Below are positions 11,453 through 19,140 of a stretch of DNA of 64,000 nucleotides, in pieces (the stretch's first letter is position 1; each line of letters opens with the position of its first letter). Source of the DNA: Prostheceraeus crozeri (taxonomy: Eukaryota > Platyhelminthes > Polycladida > Euryleptidae); contig CAJQUW010008020.1 of the NCBI GenBank assembly GCA_907163375.1, forward strand, positions 496,001-560,000, given 5' to 3'. Under the pieces are notes generated by a model. The model was not told the origin of the DNA and searched no databases. It saw only the letters and a list, made by a program, of their open reading frames with translations. A program made the translations under genes and the position numbers.

Positions 11453-12420
11453 AGTAGTAACCCCATGGCAGGCGCAAGCACAAAATGCGAAATGCTGACT
11501 CATCCCCCCCCTCTGGAAGGAAAGACGGGAGGTGAGAGAGTGCGTCAAGGATGTGCTGGGAGGAATGGGTCCAAGAGGAAGAAACAGGTTCCCCCCTCTG
11601 GAAGGAAGGAAGGAGTTTTCCAGCTAGGATAGGAATCTCGGAAGGGAGAAGGGGTGGAATGTGGGAAGGATAGAGTGAGGAAAGGGTGGATGTTGGAGGT
11701 TTTGGGATGAGAAAAGTCGTTTTTCGTCATGAAGGAGGAGGGTTCGGATGTGAAAACGGAGGCCAGATTCGGACTCCACGTGAAATTTTGGGTTAGGAAG
11801 GATGTTTCCAGGGACATCGGAGAGAAAAATTTTGAGGACGTCCCCCCCCCTCCAGCCAAACTTCCAACTTTGGTGTGAGAAATCGTAGAAGGTGGTGTGA
11901 TAGCTCATTTGAAAGCAAAGAGTGAGAAAAATGCAGTGGAAAGCTCAGTTTGGACTAATTTCTTTGGGTTTAGTGAGGAAAATGGCAGGAAAACGTCAGA
12001 GTTGGAAAAGTCTGGTTTTGGATGTTTTGGGATGATAAAAGTCGTTTTTCGACAGGAAAGAGGCCTCGGATGGGAAAATGGAGTGCAAAGTCGGACGTTT
12101 TGGTCAAGTTTGGGTCTAGGAACTTCTTCCCAACTCAATCGGAGAGAAAAAGTTCTGACCCCCCTCCCTGGGCTGCGATCTTCCAACTTTGGTTGGAGAG
12201 ATGGTAGAAAGTCGTGCAATAGCTCGTTTGAAAGCTAAGAATGAGACAAATGCAGTGGAAAACACGGCTTGTTTGTATCTGCCTTCGTTTACAGGTGAGA
12301 CGTCATTGAAAATTTGGGACATTGGCGAAAAACGACAGAGTTAGAATTTTTATGAAAATCACTCTAGCGGGTGAAGCAAGCCTCGGACGGGAAAGCAGAG
12401 ACCAGATTTTGAATCAGCGT
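11453..12420 (+). repeat. Polinton left terminal inverted repeat
   Basis: About 968 bp, nearly identical to the complement of 26813-27774; similarity stops after gaatcagcgt. Inside are about 2.5 imperfect tandem units of roughly 320 bp (compare cttccaacttt at 11861 and at 12180). Near the outer end two G/A-rich blocks share 'ctctggaaggaa'. One AP-1-type site (TGACTCA, 11496-11502) sits close to the tip. Open frames here are mirrored in the other TIR and are not taken as genes. Confidence 0.9.
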
Positions 12421-12476
12421 GCCATGTTACACCTGAATGTCATTCATGCTATGTCTCCAAAGTGAAAGGAAGAAAG

Positions 12477-12897
12477 ATGACAGAAGCAGTAGAGTTGACG
12501 AATGAATTTTGTTCACTACGTTTTCATCGACAAAGTCTTCGCGGTGTGATTAGGGACTACATCATCTCATTTCATCATGAACAGGCCGACTTAGAATTTG
12601 CTATCGCTAAAGGTTTTCGTTTTCCAACAGCTCATGGACAGTTTGATGAATAAAGATGTGAAAGGACGATTAGTTGCAGAGATTGAATTTGAGAAAGTGA
12701 CTGATGAACATGCAGGTGATCGTGTAGTGTTTCATTTTGCATCCTATTTTGCAGAGACGATACATAATCCCAAATATTTCTATCAGCGACTCATGGCGAA
12801 AATTGCATCTCGACTAGATTCATTTCATGAGTATGGATCCAACTTGCTCTTATGTCGCATAAAACACACTCATATTCAACTCAATGTGTTAAACTAG
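12477..12897 (+). pseudogene. Family A protein A1: stand-alone PolB N-terminal domain
   Basis: Unnamed protein of about 140 residues, starting MTEAVELTNEF and ending IKHTHIQLNVLN. It aligns along its length with A3 (24382-24834), A2 (15104-15562) and the region just after the zinc fingers of this element's own polymerase (about 22430-22010). Shared blocks are CSLRFHRQSLRGVIRDY (polymerase: VTLRLSKFSLERLVRDY) and DVKGRLVAEIEF (polymerase: LLKGMFYLTARF). One frameshift near 12610 separates residues 1-45 from the rest. It lies just inside the left TIR. Role unknown; a DNA- or polymerase-associated accessory domain is an inference only. Confidence 0.6.
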
Positions 12898-12994
12898 ATT
12901 TGACTACAAGATTTGGGAAAAGCATTCATGAGTCAGTCGTCCGCGTGCCTCCTTTTCCCTGCCGCAACAAAGTCAAGGGAGAAACGGAGGTCTC

Positions 12995-13043
12995 TGATTG
13001 GCTCACATAGTGTCAAATGTGGATTCGCAGGAGACTATAAAAG
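12995..13043 (+). promoter_or_regulatory. Promoter P1: TGATTGG + TATAAAAG
   Basis: TGATTGG (inverted CCAAT box) at 12995-13001 and TATAAAAG at 13036-13043, 34 bp apart. A strong splice donor (CAA/GTGAGT) follows at 13163, giving an expected non-coding first exon of about 13066-13162. The same arrangement is found ahead of polB. An AP-1-type site lies upstream at 12929-12935. Confidence 0.75.
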
Positions 13044-13171
13044 CATACGTCTCCCCATTTTCTCTTCATTTCATTCTTTTGACCTGGAAAGCGTGTGTGA
13101 CTTGTTGAAGCCATTCTCCCCTCTCAACTTTATCTTATTCAATCCTGTTTGCAAATTTACAAGTGAGTGTC

Positions 13172-13405
13172 ATGACTTTCTGGCCTAAACCTTACCAGCA
13201 TTTTAGAAGAGAGACGCAGGAGAGTGTGTGGCCGATGATTGTACAAGCTTATTTTGTTGAACCATCACCACCACCACCGCCTCCACCACCTAGACGCTTC
13301 ACCTTTAAGTCTTTTAGGGAATTGAAACTCAATTCGGGTCCTAAGCCCAAGACATTTAATTTACTGGACAATGACGAAGACTTAGACTTTGGTGATAAGC
13401 TTTAA
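13172..13405 (+). CDS. Small proline-rich protein (putative)
   Basis: Unrecognised 77-residue frame from ATG 13172. It begins MTFWPKPYQHF, has a run of eight prolines, a basic stretch (RRFTFKSFRELK) and an acidic end (LLDNDEDLDFGDKL). Composition suggests a disordered linker or adaptor, and the polymerase leader has a similar proline-rich part. It starts just after the donor at 13163, so if that donor is used the frame is intronic. It could be an alternative product or no gene at all. Confidence 0.35.
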   Translation: MTFWPKPYQHFRRETQESVWPMIVQAYFVEPSPPPPPPPPRRFTFKSFRELKLNSGPKPKTFNLLDNDEDLDFGDKL

Positions 13406-13528
13406 ATCATGTGGACGCTCCAAAAGGTCCTCTTAAGGGTCACCTCACATGTCACTGCTAAGCTAACGATTGTCTTTTCTCTGATGATCATGAATGTACT
13501 GAGTGGTATTCTTTCGTTACAGACTGCC

Positions 13529-14197
13529 ATGGCCATGAATACTACTCCAACTGCTGCATCACTGAATCCTCAGCATCTCGAGCTGTGGAATCCGAAAATT
13601 GAAAAGGTAATTCACGGCTATCCTACCTACAAACAACAAGTGCGCTAAAACGGTGTTCGACTCTATCTTCAAACGCCGGCGGTATACTTACCAAAAGTGG
13701 ACACGCAAGTGAATCGTTGCGGTCAAAACCTGAGTATCCCTATTGATAATTGGTTGCGTCAGCAGCTTGACATTTTAGAAGACGTTGTGAAGCAAAAGGC
13801 TCTTATTCCCACTGAACTATTACAGTTGTGGCCAGAAAAGAAAACTTATTATAAACCATTGTATCGCGGCACTCGCTGCTATATTTTACAAAGCAAGTAT
13901 TGTAAAGTCACTTCAGGAGTGACAGTTGAAACAGAATTGTCATCGTTAGGTGCAGGCTTTTATTCCTTTCATATTGAGGTGCCTGCTGTTTATGTGGGAC
14001 CTCATCAATCTGACGGGAATTTGATTTCTTGCAATTTGCGCATTGCTCAAATTCATCATCAACCTGAGTTAACAGGACTTGATCACATTGAGAAGGTCAT
14101 CTATTCTTGTGTCAAAGAGTGTCAAGAACCTGTCACTAAACCTAAACGTCGTCGCACATCAAAGAAAGATGGTGTTACAACCAAAGAGAAATCTTAA
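13529..14197 (+). pseudogene. Family B protein B1 (in-frame TAA)
   Basis: Unnamed protein of about 222 codons. The likely start is ATG 13529 in a good context (gccATGG), six bases after an acceptor (ctttcgttacag) that would join the non-coding exon of promoter P1. It is paralogous to B2: blocks SIPIDNWLRQQLDILED (B2: CVPLDYWTRLQFNTLET) and LGAGFYSFHIEVPAVYVG (B2: LGKGFYSFEIKIQTIYMG). The C-terminus is basic (KPKRRRTSKK). A TAA at 13646-13648 interrupts the frame at a position where B2 has ordinary codons, so this copy is probably dead or truncated. The alternating hydrophobic pattern suggests beta strands. Function unknown. Confidence 0.6.
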
Positions 14198-14348
14198 GTA
14201 TTGTAATCAGTTAGTATGTAGTGAATGTGAAAAACGCGCTCTTGCGCGTTATGTTCAAATAAAACATTGTAATCATGTTGTATGTATCTTTTGTTATGTA
14301 AAGGACAGACATCCTTGTAAAGTTGCTGCTCAATGTATTATTTTGTAA
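14169..14348 (+). CDS. Small RING-like zinc protein (putative)
   Basis: A 59-residue frame from ATG 14169 overlapping the end of B1 in another frame. It has a cysteine/histidine array CSEC, then 12 residues, CNHVVCIFC, then C and C at the end. The C-x-H-x2-C-x2-C core fits the middle of a RING finger, and the last pair is spaced C-x5-C rather than C-x2-C. RING proteins often act as ubiquitin ligases, but with this spacing and length a simple zinc-binding role is equally possible. It could also be an exon of the exonuclease gene that follows, since an acceptor lies 22 bp downstream. Confidence 0.4.
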   Translation: MVLQPKRNLKYCNQLVCSECEKRALARYVQIKHCNHVVCIFCYVKDRHPCKVAAQCIIL

Positions 14349-14370
14349 TGAAGTCTTTTTGATATTGTAG

Positions 14371-14934
14371 GTTGTCATCTTCATAGACAGTGAGGGAACA
14401 CCCATGCAGGAATTGAGTGCTATTGCAATGAGAGAAAGTGATCAAACTGTTGTTAGTGTATATCATAGATTTGCCTACTGTCCTCCACACAAAGACGAAT
14501 GGTCACGACGTCATGTGCATGGACTTGATCCTTCTATTTTGATTCATATTGGATTTGTAAATGAAACGTATTTGAAAAGTGATTTCAAACGGTGGCTGTC
14601 AGGTTTTCATATTGTTAAAATACTAGGAAATGATTCTTAACGAGAAGCAGCAACACTTCAGTTGCACATTGATAATTTATATTTACTATGTTGGGTAGAT
14701 CGTGTAAAACAAGACTATCATATGCATTGTGATCAAAAGAAGTTTAGAGATGAAATGATTTTTGACATGGCTATATGTTTCGGTGAGAGACATCACCTTT
14801 ACAGACCACCATCTCATTGTAATACTAGAAATAAAGCTACCTACATTGCAAAACTCTCTTCACGCTGGCATTGTAGTCTCTATGACGTTTATGAACTGTA
14901 TCTATATTATTGTCAGCCGCATGGGTCTATGTAA
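14371..14934 (+). pseudogene. DEDDh-type 3'-5' exonuclease (in-frame TAA)
   Basis: The frame follows a splice acceptor (gatattgtag) and starts VVIFIDSEGTPMQELSAI, which gives exonuclease motif I (D-x-E). A central GNDS...REAATL block fits motif II. Near the end HCSLYD gives H-x4-D, motif III of the DEDDh (DnaQ-like) class. Cysteine/histidine pairs (CDQKKF, ERHH, SHCN) resemble the related zinc-bearing branch. A TAA at 14638-14640 breaks the frame within motif II. The start must be in an upstream exon that I could not place. A poly(A) signal follows at 15014. Proofreading, end-resection or RNA trimming are all possible; none can be shown. Confidence 0.6.
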
Positions 14935-15013
14935 AACATGTTTTTGCTCCTTGTGAATGAATGATGATCATTTATGAAGTGTATTCTGTACTTGTGAATT
15001 TTGTCTGGTGTTG

Positions 15014-15019
15014 AATAAA
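15014..15019 (+). terminator. Poly(A) signal after exonuclease gene
   Basis: AATAAA 80 bp after the exonuclease stop, followed by a TG-rich stretch (tgattgttatttctgtttt). Confidence 0.6.
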
Positions 15020-15103
15020 CTTGCAATGGAACATGATTGTTATTTCTGTTTTATTCATAGTGGAAGTCATTGAAGCAATGTGAAATCCATAGTTACATCG
15101 TTT

Positions 15104-15562
15104 ATGATGGCGCATCGTACCTTAAGTAACCACATGTGTCATTTGACTCTTGATCAACAAGGATTCGATGGATTTTTACAAGATTAGAAACTTACATTTA
15201 AAATGAAGATGAATGATAGGAAAGTAGTGCTCACTGAAAGCCTTCCTCTCGTCAAAAGATTGATGGAGAGTTTACAACCTCAAGATGTGAAGGGTAGACT
15301 CGTTACTTATATAGAGTTGAAAGATTTACAAAAACCACTTCGTTTTGTATCTTATTGCACAGAATAGATTACTCTTAGTGATCAATTTTATGGTCGTCAT
15401 ATGGAGAAATTTATGGAGAGAATAGAAGAGACGATGGAAGGAAATGCATACGTTGTTAAACATATCATGATTCAACTGAGTGTGTTTACATCCACGACTT
15501 TGCTTGATGCGCAACACATTGGTAGATGCAATAAAGATTTCTTTTCACTGAGTACTTTGTAA
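15104..15562 (+). pseudogene. Family A protein A2 (two in-frame TAGs)
   Basis: A 153-codon frame, in phase throughout, interrupted by TAG at 15185-15187 and 15365-15367. It aligns with A1 and A3: LSNHMCHLTLDQQGF at the start, QDVKGRLVTYIEL in the middle, FYGRHMEKFMERIEE and VVKHIMIQLSV at the end. The first TAG falls where the others have tyrosine (RDY, QDY). The last 20 codons are not conserved and contain an AATAAA at 15530. It is a decayed third stand-alone copy of the polymerase-associated domain. Confidence 0.6.
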
Positions 15563-15577
15563 TGGTGTATAGAGGAA

Positions 15578-15843
15578 CATGAGTCATTGCGCTTTGTGCA
15601 TTACTATCGGCCTCTTTGCTAGATAAATGAATGCGTCTTTGTTCGAGAAAAGGGGCGTGTCACAACATGAGTCATTGCGCTTTGTGCATTACTATCAGGC
15701 TCTTTGTTAGATAAATGAATGCGTCTTTGTTCGAAAAAAGGGGCGTGTCATAACATGAGTCATTGCGCTTTGTGCATTACTATCAGGCTCTTTGTTAGAT
15801 AAATGAATGAGTCTTTGTTCGCTAGAAGGGGTGTGTCACTCAA
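15578..15843 (+). repeat. 88-bp tandem repeat, 3 copies, with AP-1 sites
   Basis: Three units beginning catgagtcattgcgctttgtg with TGAGTCA at 15580, 15668 and 15756, exactly 88 bp apart. The array ends about 125 bp before promoter P2, a position suited to an enhancer. Confidence 0.9.
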
Positions 15844-15968
15844 GTCTTTGTGAGGACTAGAACGACTTTGTAAGAGGGAAGGTTTCCACAAACGCAGTCA
15901 AACGTTTACGTGCGATAACTCTTTGTCACATAACAAAGACAGGGAAAACGTGAAAAGGGAAACGTATG

Positions 15969-15996
15969 TGATTGGAGCTAGGTCTGGTTATAAAAC
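15969..15996 (+). promoter_or_regulatory. Promoter P2: TGATTGG + TATAAAAC
   Basis: TGATTGG at 15969-15975 and TATAAAAC at 15989-15996, only 13 bp apart, compared with 34-38 bp in the other two promoters. Transcription would start about 16019, which favours ATG 16041 over 16011 for B2. Confidence 0.65.
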
Positions 15997-16010
15997 GGAC
16001 GACTGAGCTC

Positions 16011-16610
16011 ATGGCAATCATTTCCGTCCTTGCGCTAACCATGCAGTTGCTCGAAGCCATCAACGCCTCTGCTCTCGCACTGGGTACACTGAACTCCCTT
16101 ACTTTAGCATCGGGTAAAAATGCTTTCAATCAAAAGATAACTCATCATGGAGAAGCCGTGACCATAAAAACTCCAAGTCATCGGATGGCTAATCTAAAGG
16201 TTATGTCAACAAAGTATGGAGTGGCCGTGTGTGTGCCGTTAGACTATTGGACACGGTTACAATTCAATACTCTTGAAACATTCCTGAAAGAAAATCTCAC
16301 CATTCCCAAAGAAATTGGTCGACACAATGGGATGCGGCCACAAGTTCCCATCATGGAAAGACGATACATGTATGTGCATATGGATAGACACTGTCTCATC
16401 ATCCATGAAAAGGAGGGCAGCGAATTCGACTTACTCAATTGCAAACCTCTCCCCATTTTAGGAAAAGGATTCTACTCCTTCGAAATAAAAATTCAAACCA
16501 TCTACATGGGTCTGCGCAGGGACGGAAGGTTGTTTACGTTGAATCCCTATCTTGTCTCCATCACCTTTAAAAATGATGTCCATGTTGATGATGATGATCA
16601 ACTACAGTAA
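16011..16610 (+). CDS. Family B protein B2 (intact)
   Basis: Unnamed protein, 199 residues from ATG 16011, or 189 from ATG 16041, which fits the TATA position better. A hydrophobic, alanine-rich N-terminus is followed by GEAVTIKTP, CVPLDYWTRLQFNTLET, an YMYVHMDRHCLIIHE strand pair, LGKGFYSFEIKIQTIYMG and an acidic tail (HVDDDDQLQ). It is the best preserved of three paralogs (B1, B2, B3). The final GFYSF...YMG...L..N..LVSI block has the alternating pattern of a beta-barrel, and an OB-fold or other nucleic-acid-binding barrel is one guess. The frame is undisturbed. Confidence 0.6.
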   Translation: MAIISVLALTMQLLEAINASALALGTLNSLTLASGKNAFNQKITHHGEAVTIKTPSHRMANLKVMSTKYGVAVCVPLDYWTRLQFNTLETFLKENLTIPKEIGRHNGMRPQVPIMERRYMYVHMDRHCLIIHEKEGSEFDLLNCKPLPILGKGFYSFEIKIQTIYMGLRRDGRLFTLNPYLVSITFKNDVHVDDDDQLQ

Positions 16611-16766
16611 CACTCTCCACACACTGAGAACGCACCATCGATCTTTATGAGACCACGCATTATCGGCCACCGTATCAAGAAAGAAAATGTACACTCACCA
16701 TGCCACACATGAACATGACTCTCTCCTTCTGTCTTAGGCATACCCTTCTTCACTCAGGTTTTAATC

Positions 16767-17396
16767 ATGTGGAAATTATCAGCATGCCTCCATGTATCAT
16801 GGAAAAATCAGTGTGCTACATTTCATGATGCGAAACGTCAACTTCAGATAACTCTAGAACGCCTTCATCTACGAAGGTTACATCGCGCTATCCTATCCAA
16901 CTCTTGCCGTGTCATTAACGTAGGAGACGGCATTGTATATATTCGCATTCAAGAGATGATTCTACATAATGATCACTGCTACATTGTGATTCCAAAACCC
17001 TCATGGGAAAAGTATAAATGGGAAGTTCACTCAACCCTCATGTCATTTGTGAGTCATGCTCCCCATCCGCATGATCAACGCCATGCGCGAAATGAATCTC
17101 AGAAGAGACATCGATTTAGAGCAGTTGCATACCCATCTTCCCGATTCAGTCTATCATCGCGGTCGTCCGCAAATGTTGGTCATTTGCATGAGCAACGGTC
17201 GAAATCTTCAAATCTTTCGCTGCAGCAAAATCCAAGTCCTAGGAAACCTTTCTCATTTCGTGATGCAGTCCATGTGTTACGAAGTCGTCAAGAAAATGCG
17301 AACACTCATGCCTCATCTCCGCCTCAGTCCCCTGACATTGAAGAATGTAGTAGTGTCTGTTCAATTGAAGATGTTAGTGAATCTAGCCAACATTAA
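16767..17396 (+). CDS. Family B-like fragment B3 overlapping the TBP-like gene
   Basis: The frame from ATG 16767, just after an acceptor-like cttcttcactcag, resembles the middle of B1/B2 in its first 95 residues: GDGIVYIRIQ (B2: GEAVTIKTP) and YIVIPKPSWEKYKWEVHSTL (B2: VAVCVPLDYWTRLQFNTLE). From about 17056 the frame overlaps the TBP-like gene in another phase and becomes Ser/Arg/His-rich, which looks like a shadow. A good donor (GTGAGT, 17050) at this point could splice the B-like part elsewhere. The similarity is weak, so this could be a truncated paralog. Confidence 0.4.
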   Translation: MWKLSACLHVSWKNQCATFHDAKRQLQITLERLHLRRLHRAILSNSCRVINVGDGIVYIRIQEMILHNDHCYIVIPKPSWEKYKWEVHSTLMSFVSHAPHPHDQRHARNESQKRHRFRAVAYPSSRFSLSSRSSANVGHLHEQRSKSSNLSLQQNPSPRKPFSFRDAVHVLRSRQENANTHASSPPQSPDIEECSSVCSIEDVSESSQH

Positions 17397-17595
17397 AACC
17401 AGTAATCATTGTATATTTTATGAAACTGAATTCTTTCCTGCTGCTTTGATTCGGATGTGGCATCCTGTACATATTGCAGTGTTTCACAACGGACATTGTA
17501 TCATCACTGGTTTACGGGATATCAGTAAAGTAGCTGACATTGTTAAATCTTTAATGCGTTATCTGTATGAGTCACAGTTAATAGAATCGTGTTAA
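17056..17595 (+). CDS. TATA-binding-protein-like factor, two repeats
   Basis: The 179-residue protein has the saddle-type two-repeat layout of TBP, the factor that binds TATA boxes and nucleates transcription complexes. Repeat 2 (about residues 95-174) is clear: KNVVVS at its start, then YETEFFPAALIRMWHP and NGHCIITG, matching the family's YEPELFPGLIYRM..P and sGKvvlTG. Repeat 1 (about residues 5-85) is weaker: INAMREMNLRRDIDLEQL and LQIFRCSKIQVLG. Of the four DNA-intercalating Phe positions, three appear kept (IF in repeat 1; FP and VF in repeat 2). The length matches a bare TBP core with no N-terminal extension. The start follows a TGA in frame, so ATG 17056 is favoured. The frame is intact. 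It could serve the element's own TATA promoters. Confidence 0.75.
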   Translation: MLPIRMINAMREMNLRRDIDLEQLHTHLPDSVYHRGRPQMLVICMSNGRNLQIFRCSKIQVLGNLSHFVMQSMCYEVVKKMRTLMPHLRLSPLTLKNVVVSVQLKMLVNLANIKTSNHCIFYETEFFPAALIRMWHPVHIAVFHNGHCIITGLRDISKVADIVKSLMRYLYESQLIESC

Positions 17596-17641
17596 TCACA
17601 TGATGCGTTTTGAATGAGTCACCGAAATGAACTATCGCCCA

Positions 17642-17925
17642 CACTCTTGTCAGTGAAAAGGTCATCAACAAGGTTTTTCGCTTTATGATGAGTCAGCGCT
17701 ATTTATACACATGAAATGATGTCCATACACTTGTCGGTGAAAAGTTCATCAACAAGGTTTTTCGCTTTATGATGAGTCAGCGCTATTTATACACATGAAA
17801 AGATGTCCATGCACTTGTCGGTGAAAAGGTCATCAACAAGGTTCATCACTTTATGATGAGTCAGTGCTATTTATAGACATGAAATGATATCCATGCACTT
17901 GTCGGTGAAAAGGTCACGCTGTCTG
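17642..17925 (+). repeat. 84-bp tandem repeat, about 3.3 copies
   Basis: Units contain cttgtcggtgaaaag, atcaacaaggtt, ttatgatgagtcag and gctatttatacacatgaaa; TGAGTCA sites are spaced exactly 84 bp. A diverged partial copy follows around 17960-18070. Confidence 0.9.
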
Positions 17926-18124
17926 ACGTGAGGCGCCATCGCTTTGTCTGATGAATAACGCCCACACACACACATGTCGGTGAAAAGGTTGAACAAGACT
18001 GATTAGATTCTTATCTAACTGACTGGCGCCTTACCACCTCATGAGTCAGAGCTATTTGTAGACATGAGTCAGCAAAGTGGTTGATGTTTCCTAAGCCGAA
18101 GAAATTTTCTTGATGTTACATTCG

Positions 18125-18535
18125 CTGCTGAGGATGTTAACTTACAAACACTAACATGGTTATAACTTCAAATCATCAATTTTATTTCTAACTTTACAAA
18201 CTCTAACATGGTTATGACTTCAAATCATCAACTTTATTTCTAACTTTACAAACGTCAACTTTATTTCTAACTTTGCAAACTCTAACATGGTTATGACTTC
18301 ATTTACATTTCACCTATCTTACAAACAGTGATATGGTTATAACTTTACAATCATCAACTTTATTTCTAACTTTACAAACGTCAACTTTATTTCTAAGTTT
18401 ACAAACGTCAACTTTATTTCTAACTTTACAAACAGTGAAGTGATTCTGACTTCATTTATATTTCACCTATCTTACAAACAATGATATGGTTATAACTTTA
18501 CAATCATCAACTTTATTTCTAACCCTATCCATCTT
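18125..18535 (+). repeat. Short tandem repeats (catcaactttatttctaac)
   Basis: Irregular units of about 29 and 50 bp built from catcaactttatttctaac, tttacaaacgt and atggttatgacttc. No gene: the open phases here are only a by-product of the repeat. Confidence 0.85.
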
Positions 18536-19140
18536 ACAGGTGATCAAAACTTTTACTTCTATCTATTGAGTGAGAATCCCATCTTTCTGTCAAAAGGAAA
18601 ACGACACAGTATGTACATGATATGTTATTCATTATCACAAACGATATTCAAAGCACCGCAAATAGGTCATACTTATGGTAGTAGAAACAAAGTTTTTATG
18701 GCTCACATCACCGGAAAAAACAAAGTCACTCATGTGCAGGGAGAAAACAAAGTCACTCATGTGCAGGCATAAAACAACGTCAAGAAAAACCAGTTGATAT
18801 GTAAGTCATGATATGAAGTGATCAGGAGTTGGACGCATGTTGCAAGGCACTCACTCACAACGCCCCATAGAAAACGCCATGGAGCGAAAAAAGCAAAACA
18901 TCAACCACAACAGAGAGGAAGCATTCATCATCAGACATCGCCAGACGGAGGAAGAGAAAGTTTCTGTCTCTTGGGTGGAGGTAGATGAGTGTCTGGATGG
19001 CCGTACAGTAATGAGTGATTAGGACTCATCCAGCATCGCTTGTCTTCCCAAGCTGAGAGACCTCGTTTCCTAAACGTCGTTGTTCTGACTTGATGCGACT
19101 GTGATTTTAAAATGGTCATTTCTACTTTTTTAATTTTAAG
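18536..19140. other. Gap before polB 3' end; one small ORF
   Basis: Contains a duplicated 26-bp unit (aaaacaaagtcactcatgtgc, 18719-18770) and a 47-codon frame 18879-19022 in a good start context (gccATGG; MERKKQNINHNREE...). No known domain. It is between two convergent genes and may be only 3' flank. Confidence 0.4.

Larger units (their letters stand above)
17050..18071 (+). promoter_or_regulatory. Cluster of eight AP-1-type TGAGTCA sites
   Basis: TGAGTCA occurs at 17050, 17568, 17615, 17689, 17773, 17857, 18042 and 18065. Several extend to TGAGTCAGC, the AP-1/Maf-type half site. Three are carried by the 84-bp tandem units. The first two are inside the TBP-like frame or at its start. The cluster lies between the convergent TBP-like and polB genes. 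Confidence 0.6.

Noticed and set aside
11545-12322. Open frames of 60-113 codons inside both Polinton TIRs
   Set aside because: They are mirrored in the opposite TIR, run on both strands of purine-rich tandem repeats, and show no domain; they are by-products of repeat composition.
17097-17396. The Ser/Arg/His-rich second half of the B3 frame as a real overlapping protein
   Set aside because: It lies in another phase of the TBP-like gene, whose family match is clear; low-complexity composition fits a shadow frame.
15578-18535. CRISPR-like array
   Set aside because: The units are direct tandem repeats without unique spacers, in eukaryotic DNA.
18536-18770. A coding continuation through the catcaactttatttctaac repeats
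   Set aside because: The open phase is produced by the repeat itself and ends in a duplicated 26-bp unit; no domain is seen.
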